DNA of 5,308 nucleotides from Desulfobacteraceae bacterium (lineage in GTDB: Bacteria; Desulfobacterota; DSM-4660; Desulfatiglandales; Desulfatiglandaceae). The notes beneath the pieces are model-generated. The model did not search any database and had not been told where the DNA came from. It was given only the letters and a program-made list of their open reading frames with translations. The first letter of the stretch is position 1; the number at the start of each line of letters is the position of its first letter. This document shows, in pieces, positions 1 through 4,159 of this stretch. The stretch covers positions 1 to 5,308 of the forward strand of contig DSCZ01000553.1 of assembly GCA_011048855.1 (NCBI GenBank). Reading direction: 5' to 3'. Made by a program: the position numbers and the translations under genes.

Positions 1-80
1 AAATCGAGCAATCTAAATATTCATTAATCGATAGATTTAAAAATTAAATAATCAATTTACAATATCAAAAAATCAGGCAT
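1..80. other. AT-rich upstream region, no gene
   Basis: The first 70 bases contain only 12 G or C (about 17% GC), in sharp contrast with the GC-rich DNA from about position 75 onward. All three forward frames meet a stop within the first 47 bases (14-16, 25-27, 45-47). The two reverse-strand ATG starts nearest the left edge (complement of 78-80 and 23-25) run into stops within a few codons. I therefore see no end or start of a neighbouring gene here. The stretch could be an UP-element-like or nucleoid-protein-binding region ahead of the RNase promoter, or a junction between DNA of different origin. The sequence does not decide between these. Confidence 0.5.
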
Positions 81-106
81 GGCGCAACTGGCGTCCAAAC
101 CGAATG

Positions 107-135
107 TTGACAGAACAATACGGTCCTGTTACTAG
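107..135 (+). promoter_or_regulatory. Putative sigma70-type promoter of the RNase-MFS operon
   Basis: A perfect -35 hexamer TTGACA lies at 107-112. After a 17-nt spacer comes TACTAG at 130-135, which is a weak -10 (three of six consensus positions). Transcription would begin around 142 and leave a leader of roughly 170 nt before the start codon at 316. A second -35-like TTGACC at 192-197 has no -10 at normal spacing. The call rests on the -35 and the position only. Confidence 0.3.
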
Positions 136-139
136 TCAG

Positions 140-152
140 TTGTTTATAACAA
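140..152. repeat. Small palindrome TTGTT-TAT-AACAA, possible operator
   Basis: The arms TTGTT (140-144) and AACAA (148-152) are perfect complements around a 3-nt centre. The site falls at the predicted transcription start of the promoter candidate at 107-135, where a repressor could block initiation. Only one copy is seen and the half-sites are short, so it may be chance. Inside it, TATAAC (145-150) also resembles a -10 box, but no -35 stands at a suitable distance. Confidence 0.22.
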
Positions 153-241
153 ACCGGCCGGCCACCGTTTTATCCGACCGGCTGCGGCATTTTGACCGAC
201 AACATCCTTTCCCATGCGCAATTATATTCCGCTGCACGATG

Positions 242-281
242 CCCCGTGGCGGCCCGGTGCCGCTCCAGCCCGGCCATGGGG
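242..281 (+). repeat. GC-rich hairpin in the RNase gene leader
   Basis: Bases 242-250 (CCCCGTGGC) pair with 273-281 (GCCATGGGG) to give a 9-bp stem with one G-U wobble, closing a 22-nt GC-rich loop. No T-run follows, so this is not a Rho-independent terminator. It ends 21 nt before the ribosome binding site of the exoribonuclease gene, where it could influence mRNA stability or translation. RNase genes are often autoregulated through structured leaders, but that role here is inference only. Confidence 0.35.
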
Positions 282-315
282 ACGCCGCAAATAATAACAG
301 GTAAGGCAGGTGTTG

Positions 316-2310
316 ATGTACGAAGGCTGTATAATAGAATACATAGATCAGGGAAGGTTCATGTGCAGTGTGTGCCTTCAGGATAGAGGAAGTAAACTTC
401 ACCTTTTGACACGCCTGAACCGGGAGGTCAACCTACCGCCCAAACGCGCCATACTGATGTCGAAATCTTCGCTGGACCCGGCCGCCTCACGCGAAGCTCT
501 CATGGAAAAGCTCCGGCAGGTCGACGAAGCGCGGGCTGAACTTCAAGCCAGGGTGGATCCTCGAGAACTGTGGGAATTGATCCATGACGAAAACGAAAGT
601 TTCGACCACAGGTACCTGGCTCATCTGGTCTTCGGCGATGATATCTTGGATGACCATATTTCGGCGGTTGTCCGGGCTCTCTTTGAAGACAGGGTCTATT
701 TCAAACTCAGGGAATCCCAGTTTCTGCCTAACTCGCCTGAAAGAGTCGAAGAGCTTGTCCGGCAGAAAGAAGAAGAGGCCAGGAAAGAATTAATCCTCAA
801 AGAGGGGAGCCTTTGGATCAGGGAGGTTCTTAAAGGAAATCCTTTCGATCCCCCCGAATGCAAAGACGAAGTGATCGAGTTGCTCTCGGAGGCAGCCCTT
901 CAAGGGCAGGACGCAACCAGCGCCCGATTCGCGGCCGACTTGATTTCCAGGGCCGGCCTGTCGACGCTTGACGACGCCCGAAGAATTCTCATCGATCTCG
1001 GGATCTGGGAAGAAGACGAAAACCTCGACCTTATCCGTGAAGGGATCGAATCGGAATTTTCCAGAGAAATCCTGGAGGAAGCTTCCGGCGTCGCAGCCGC
1101 GGCGATTGATATAAACGGCCGCGAAGATTTCACCGATCTCCCATGCCTCACCGTCGACGGTCCTCTCACCAGGGATTTCGACGATGCGGTGAGTGTTCAG
1201 CAGGACGGGCACGAGTTGATTGTCGGGGTTCATATTGCCGACGCTGCGTCGTTTATACCGCCTGGAAGCAGGCTCGACACAACCGCAATGGACAGAGCCT
1301 CCTCTCTTTACCTCCACAGGCGGCAGATTCCCATGCTTCCGGAAACTCTCTCGCAAAACAGCCTGAGCTTGATCGAAGGACAGGAAAGGCCTACACTCAG
1401 TCTGATTTGCAGGTTCAACGAGCAGGGTGAGCTAAAAGATTTCCGGTTCGCTCCCGGTATCATCCGGGTGCGCAGGCAGCTTGTGTACGAACAGGTCAAC
1501 ACTCTGATCGATCAGGATCAGGAAATCCAGCATCTTCACAGGATCGCGCAGAAGCTCCGTCGAAAACGATTCTCCGCCGGAGCACTCGACCTGACGTTGC
1601 CGGATGTGAAGATAGGATTTGACGAAAGCGGGGAACTCACGGTTACCCTCCATGACCAGGACACCCCTTCCAGGTTGATTGTCGAGGAATTTATGATTTT
1701 TTACAACCTCCTCGCCGCCCGGTGCTGCAGTGAAAACGAAATCCCGATACTCTACCGAACCCAGGCGCCGCCGTCCGAACGCATCAGTGAAGAAGCTTCG
1801 GACAGATTTTTTTATGTTTTTCAACAGCTTCGAAAACTCAGCCCGATGCAGCTCAATGTAAATCCCGGGCCTCACAGCGGCCTCGGGGTCGAAATATACA
1901 CCCAATGCACCTCCCCGATCAGAAGATACCTGGACCTGGTAGTTCAGCGCCAGATGAAAGCCTGGCTGCAAGGCACCCCGCCTCCAAACAGCGCCGAAGA
2001 CCTGGAAAACCTGAGGATGTCTGCTGAACTGTTGCTGCGCCGGATGGGGGTTATCAAACGAAACAGGCTGCGCTACTGGATCATTAAATATATCGCCCAG
2101 AACCAGGGGCGTATATATCCTGCCTTAGTGTTGAGCGATACAAAAACCAGGTACAGGGTTCTGCTGAAGGACCTCATGCTGGTCGCCGAGATCAAAAAAC
2201 AACCCGAGCACCAGTTTCTCCCCGGGCAGCAGGCGTACGTGCGCGCAGTCAAGGCCGATCCATGGAAAAACCTGATTGAACTCGATTTCACCGGCACAGA
2301 CAGCCGCTGA
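316..2310 (+). CDS. RNB-domain 3'-5' exoribonuclease (RNase II/R family)
   Basis: This 664-residue protein (E. coli RNase II has 644) should degrade single-stranded RNA processively from the 3' end in the cytoplasm, releasing nucleoside monophosphates. The RNB domain spans about residues 273-550. It carries all four metal-binding aspartates in the RNase II spacing: D281, D287, D289 and D290 in DGPLTRDFDDA. It also has GVHIAD (304-309), the YLHRRQIPMLPETLS block (332-346) and TSPIRRY (532-538), whose arginine is the family's phosphate-contacting residue. A degenerate S1-like barrel follows (about 598-658). Residues 1-50 look like a small beta-barrel and about 80-137 (from the RELWELI segment to VYFKLR) like a winged helix. 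This arrangement recalls Deinococcus and cyanobacterial RNase II-type proteins more than E. coli Rnb or Rnr. An in-frame TAA at 295-297 limits the start to GTG 310, TTG 313 or ATG 316. ATG 316 sits 9 nt after AAGG (303-306) and is preferred. It heads a probable operon with the MFS gene. Confidence 0.93.
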   Translation: MYEGCIIEYIDQGRFMCSVCLQDRGSKLHLLTRLNREVNLPPKRAILMSKSSLDPAASREALMEKLRQVDEARAELQARVDPRELWELIHDENESFDHRYLAHLVFGDDILDDHISAVVRALFEDRVYFKLRESQFLPNSPERVEELVRQKEEEARKELILKEGSLWIREVLKGNPFDPPECKDEVIELLSEAALQGQDATSARFAADLISRAGLSTLDDARRILIDLGIWEEDENLDLIREGIESEFSREILEEASGVAAAAIDINGREDFTDLPCLTVDGPLTRDFDDAVSVQQDGHELIVGVHIADAASFIPPGSRLDTTAMDRASSLYLHRRQIPMLPETLSQNSLSLIEGQERPTLSLICRFNEQGELKDFRFAPGIIRVRRQLVYEQVNTLIDQDQEIQHLHRIAQKLRRKRFSAGALDLTLPDVKIGFDESGELTVTLHDQDTPSRLIVEEFMIFYNLLAARCCSENEIPILYRTQAPPSERISEEASDRFFYVFQQLRKLSPMQLNVNPGPHSGLGVEIYTQCTSPIRRYLDLVVQRQMKAWLQGTPPPNSAEDLENLRMSAELLLRRMGVIKRNRLRYWIIKYIAQNQGRIYPALVLSDTKTRYRVLLKDLMLVAEIKKQPEHQFLPGQQAYVRAVKADPWKNLIELDFTGTDSR

Positions 2311-2315
2311 CGGAG
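2310..2315 (+). promoter_or_regulatory. Shine-Dalgarno site that sets the MFS start at GTG 2324
   Basis: GGAG at 2312-2315 directly follows the RNase TGA stop (2308-2310) and is 8 nt ahead of GTG 2324, which is ideal spacing. The other in-frame starts are poorer. TTG 2276 lies inside the RNase gene, and ATG 2339 is 23 nt from this site. The layout favours translational coupling, with ribosomes ending the RNase gene re-initiating on the transporter. Confidence 0.6.
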
Positions 2316-2323
2316 AAAAAAGC

Positions 2324-3553
2324 GTGGCACCCGCATCCATGAAACATGAAAATGGAACTGTCACTGCCGAGGCCCTTCCGTTTTCCACGGCGTTTCCTGC
2401 GTTGCTGTTGATGACCGCGCTTTTCTATGTCAATTTCATGGCCCGTATAAGCCTGGCACCGCTTCTTCCGGCAATCGAGCACGATTTAGGATTCAGCCAT
2501 GGGGAGTCCGGAGCGCTGTTTCTGCTTGTCTCCGCCGGGTATTTTATCACGGTGATCTTCTCCGGGTGCATCTCTTCACGGATCAAACACAGGGGAACAA
2601 TCATTTTTTCGGCTCTGTTCCTGGGGTTGATTCTCCTTGGTATCGCGCTGTCCTCTTCCCTTCTGGTCCTCCGAGCCGGTATGTTCCTGGTGGGGGCTTC
2701 TGCGGGCTTCTACCTCCCCTCCGGCATCGCCACGCTCACTTCCCTGATCAACGCCAGGGACTGGGGGAAAGCGATAGCCATCCATGAACTTGCACCTAAT
2801 CTCGGTTTTGTAACCGTGCCTATTGTGTGCGAGATTCTGCTGATTCAGCTTTCATGGCGCGGTATAATCGGGCTTTTGGGAATTATCTCGATAGCCATCG
2901 GCATCGCCTTCATTTTTTTAGGCAAGGGCGGAAACTTCTACGGTCAGGCCCCGAGCCTCGCTGCATCCCGAACGCTTTTTTCAGTTCCCGCCTTCTGGAT
3001 AATGGTCGCCCTGTTCGGCCTCGGGATCACCGGAAGCCTCGGCATTTTCAGCATGCTCCCGCTTTACCTGGTAGCCGAGCGCGGCATAGAACGGGAATGG
3101 GCCAACACCTTGATCGCGTTTTCAAGGCTTTCCGGCCTTTTTATGGCCTTTGTCTCAGGATGGGTGAACGACAGGTTGGGACCAAGAAAAACCCTGGTCG
3201 GGGTTATGGGATTCAGCGGATTAAGCACGCTTTGCCTGGCAGTCGTTCCTGAAAAATTGCTGGTTGTTCTGCTCTTTGTACAGCCTGCGGCGGCCGTATG
3301 CTTTTTCCCCCCGGCCTTTACAGCCCTTGCCCGCGTCGGCCCTCCGGCCACCCGTAACATTTCTGTGTCCTACACGGTTCCCCTGGGTTTCCTGTTCGGT
3401 GGAGGGCTGGCCCCTATAGCAATAGGCACCATGGGGGACATTTGGTCGTTTTCTTTGGGAATCGGCCTTTTCGGCCTGTTGATTCTCTGCGGAATTATGC
3501 TCGCGGCCAGGCTGAAACTCTCCTCTCCGGAAACAAAGCCTGAGAACCGTTAA
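2324..3553 (+). CDS. Major facilitator superfamily transporter, 12 TM
   Basis: This is a 409-residue inner-membrane secondary transporter. Twelve hydrophobic segments can be placed at about residues 19-38, 61-84, 92-109, 113-142, 156-175, 178-199, 221-250, 260-281, 289-308, 311-335, 346-372 and 375-397, with the usual central loop after helix 6. The MFS motif A is clear in the second half, between helices 8 and 9 (GWVNDRLGPRK, 279-289), and degenerate in the first half (GCISSRIKHRG, 81-91). An arginine in helix 1 (R41, FMARISLAPLLPAI) lies where anion:cation symporter-type MFS proteins have a substrate-contacting arginine. This hints at an organic anion substrate but does not prove it. Start GTG 2324 is chosen for its ribosome binding site. 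The longer TTG 2276 start would overlap the RNase gene by 35 nt and add 16 polar residues. The gene begins 13 nt after the RNase stop, so co-transcription is likely, though no shared function is apparent. Confidence 0.88.
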   Translation: MAPASMKHENGTVTAEALPFSTAFPALLLMTALFYVNFMARISLAPLLPAIEHDLGFSHGESGALFLLVSAGYFITVIFSGCISSRIKHRGTIIFSALFLGLILLGIALSSSLLVLRAGMFLVGASAGFYLPSGIATLTSLINARDWGKAIAIHELAPNLGFVTVPIVCEILLIQLSWRGIIGLLGIISIAIGIAFIFLGKGGNFYGQAPSLAASRTLFSVPAFWIMVALFGLGITGSLGIFSMLPLYLVAERGIEREWANTLIAFSRLSGLFMAFVSGWVNDRLGPRKTLVGVMGFSGLSTLCLAVVPEKLLVVLLFVQPAAAVCFFPPAFTALARVGPPATRNISVSYTVPLGFLFGGGLAPIAIGTMGDIWSFSLGIGLFGLLILCGIMLAARLKLSSPETKPENR

Positions 3554-3741
3554 ATGCATATTCGCATAACCCGCGGAAACCAGGTTGACAGCGCTCTCCC
3601 AGGACCGGCCATGCGAAACGCTTTTGATTTGAACTCCAGCCTACATCCTGTTTTTGGTCCCTGAATTGCAACCTGTAACAACGATAACGCTTTATGCGGG
3701 ACAAGCTTGATGAACGGCTTCGTGGTTTGTTGAAGACCCGA

Positions 3742-3802
3742 AAAGATTTTGCATCGCGCAAAGACGCGAAGGACACGAAGAAAGATTTTGCATCGCGCAA
3801 AG
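3742..3802. repeat. Direct repeat pair, identical 22-mers with a 39-nt period
   Basis: Bases 3742-3763 and 3781-3802 are identical over 22 nt (beginning AAAGATTTTGCATCGCG, ending CGCAAAG). Each is followed by a diverged GCAAAG/CGAAGG-type tail (3764-3780 and 3803-3818) rich in CGCAAAG- and CACGAAG-like hexamers. There are only two units, no spacer of CRISPR type and no palindrome, so this is not a CRISPR array. From general familiarity, CGCAAAG-type intergenic microrepeats recur in many environmental bacterial genomes. Their function is unknown. Confidence 0.85.
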
Positions 3803-3857
3803 TCGCAAAGCCACAAAGAACAGCAAGAACAACAGGATGCGGATACTCATCGGCATA

Positions 3858-3870
3858 GCGCCTGCGGCGC
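3858..3870. repeat. Hairpin GCGCC-TGC-GGCGC
   Basis: A perfect 5-bp all-GC stem with a 3-nt loop. No T-run follows, so it is not a terminator. It lies near the left edge of the nested palindrome cluster. Confidence 0.5.
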
Positions 3871-3919
3871 GTGTTGGTGTTGGTGGCACCGTTGCGCGGT
3901 GGTGTAAGTGGTGAACCAC

Positions 3920-3947
3920 CGGTGCCCTCGAAATCGAGGGTTCACCG
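3920..3947. repeat. Strong hairpin with a 2-nt bulge in the spacer
   Basis: The stem is CGGTG (3920-3924) plus CCCTCG (3925-3930), paired with CGAGGG (3935-3940) and CACCG (3943-3947). The loop is AAAT and the bulge is TT (3941-3942). Eleven base pairs make it the most stable fold in the spacer. No U-tract follows (the next bases are ATGAGAGAG), so a terminator role is unlikely. Its 3' arm overlaps the closing arm of the larger inverted repeat at 3846-3952. Confidence 0.65.
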
Positions 3948-3972
3948 ATGAGAGAGTTGACCTTGCTTGTAG

Positions 3973-3992
3973 GTCGGGTTTCCATACCCGAC
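3973..3992. repeat. Hairpin GTCGGGT / ACCCGAC
   Basis: A perfect 7-bp stem (3973-3979 with 3986-3992) closes the loop TTCCAT. This compact REP-like palindrome looks like a unit dispersed through a genome, but only one copy is in the window. No T-run follows. Confidence 0.6.
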
Positions 3993-3994
3993 AT

Positions 3995-4076
3995 GTTATC
4001 GTTGTCAGCGAAGCGGTTGTCGTTCACGTAATCGAAATTTTCCATGTGAACTCTCGTAATCGTTGTCGCAATCGTC
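3995..4076. repeat. ATCGTTGTC / CGTAATCG microrepeat tract
   Basis: ATCGTTGTC occurs exactly at 3998-4006 and 4059-4067. Related words are GTTGTCGTT (4016-4024), CGTAATCG (4027-4034 and 4055-4062) and CAATCGTC (4069-4076). The tract looks like a decayed short tandem repeat. On the reverse strand it translates to Asp/Asn-rich low-complexity peptide, which creates false open frames. Confidence 0.6.
4022..4051. repeat. Hairpin GTTCAC / GTGAAC
   Basis: GTTCACGT (4022-4029) pairs with ATGTGAAC (4044-4051), giving 8 bp including one G-U wobble, around a 14-nt AT-rich loop. It lies inside the microrepeat tract about 110 nt before the oxidoreductase start. It could be part of that gene's leader or of a repeat element. 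Confidence 0.4.
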
Positions 4077-4106
4077 TGTTCTTAAAATAGTTCTTTTTTC
4101 CGCCGG

Positions 4107-4130
4107 CTAAAAGCTAATAGCTAATTTTAG
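4107..4130. repeat. Tandem AGCTAAT within a CTAAAA/TTTTAG inverted repeat
   Basis: AGCTAAT is repeated head to tail at 4112-4118 and 4119-4125. It is flanked by complementary CTAAAA (4107-4112) and TTTTAG (4125-4130). The element ends 13 nt before the ribosome binding site of the oxidoreductase gene. It could be an operator or a leader fold, but this is speculative. Confidence 0.4.
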
Positions 4131-4142
4131 GTAATAAATAAC

Positions 4143-4149
4143 AAAGGAG
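4143..4149 (+). promoter_or_regulatory. Shine-Dalgarno site of the oxidoreductase gene
   Basis: AAAGGAG at 4143-4149 is a near-consensus site, 10 nt ahead of ATG 4160. An in-frame TGA at 4151-4153 rules out any earlier start, so the start codon is firmly fixed. Confidence 0.8.
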
Positions 4150-4159
4150 ATGAATTTCA

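Larger units (their letters stand above)
3846..3952. repeat. 8-bp inverted repeat enclosing nested hairpins
   Basis: CTCATCGG (3846-3853) pairs with CCGATGAG (3945-3952) and encloses about 91 nt. The interior holds GCGCC-TGC-GGCGC (3858-3870), CACCG-TTGCG-CGGTG (3887-3901), the pairing CGGTGG (3897-3902) with CCACCG (3916-3921), and a strong hairpin at 3920-3947. Several of these use the same bases and cannot form together. Read as RNA, this would be a branched structure of about 107 nt. Confidence 0.5.
3678..4005. repeat. 11-bp inverted repeat bracketing the repeat mosaic
   Basis: ACAACGATAAC (3678-3688) is the exact reverse complement of GTTATCGTTGT (3995-4005). The arms are about 306 nt apart and enclose the 22-mer direct repeats and most of the hairpins. 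No target-site duplication is visible outside the arms. They may mark the ends of a small non-autonomous element. They may equally be two copies, in opposite orientation, of the ATCGTTGTC microrepeat seen further right. Confidence 0.4.
3554..4159. other. 606-nt intergenic repeat mosaic, no convincing gene
   Basis: No open frame here has both a ribosome binding site and protein-like composition. The reverse-strand frames across 3495-4045 are low-complexity translations of the repeats themselves. There is no good Rho-independent terminator after the MFS gene: GCG-AAA-CGC-TTTT near 3613-3625 has only a 3-bp stem. The first 120 nt (3554-3677) are unremarkable. From 3678 to 4130 the spacer is packed with direct repeats, inverted repeats and microrepeats, listed separately. 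I saw no tRNA, rRNA or recognised riboswitch. Promoter elements for the downstream oxidoreductase gene are not clear. TAAAAT (4083-4088) could be a -10, but the nearest -35-like TTGTCG (4063-4068) is only 14 nt away. Confidence 0.7.

Noticed and set aside
104..304. A 66-codon forward frame upstream of the RNase gene, possible leader peptide
   Set aside because: It has no ribosome binding site before the ATG at 104, it begins inside the candidate promoter, and its composition is not protein-like.
790..1971. Reverse-strand frames of 188 and 179 codons opposite the RNase gene
   Set aside because: They are antisense shadows of a gene whose RNB motifs are unmistakable, with no start signals of their own.
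2276..2323. Longer MFS start at TTG 2276
   Set aside because: It would overlap the RNase gene by 35 nt with a rare start codon, whereas GTG 2324 has a well-spaced GGAG.
3613..3630. Rho-independent terminator after the MFS gene (GCG-AAA-CGC followed by TTTT)
   Set aside because: A 3-bp stem is too short to be credible.
3620..3690. tRNA-like 3' end on the reverse strand (GGAGTTCAAATC)
   Set aside because: It has a T-loop-like word only. No acceptor stem, anticodon arm or D arm can be paired around it.
3742..3818. Possible CRISPR array
   Set aside because: There are only two repeats, the 17-nt interval is itself repeat-like, and there is no leader or cas gene.
3495..4045. Overlapping reverse-strand frames of 88-117 codons in the spacer
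   Set aside because: They translate the repeats themselves (recurring CKIF/RDAKSF and DND words), lack ribosome binding sites and resemble no known protein.
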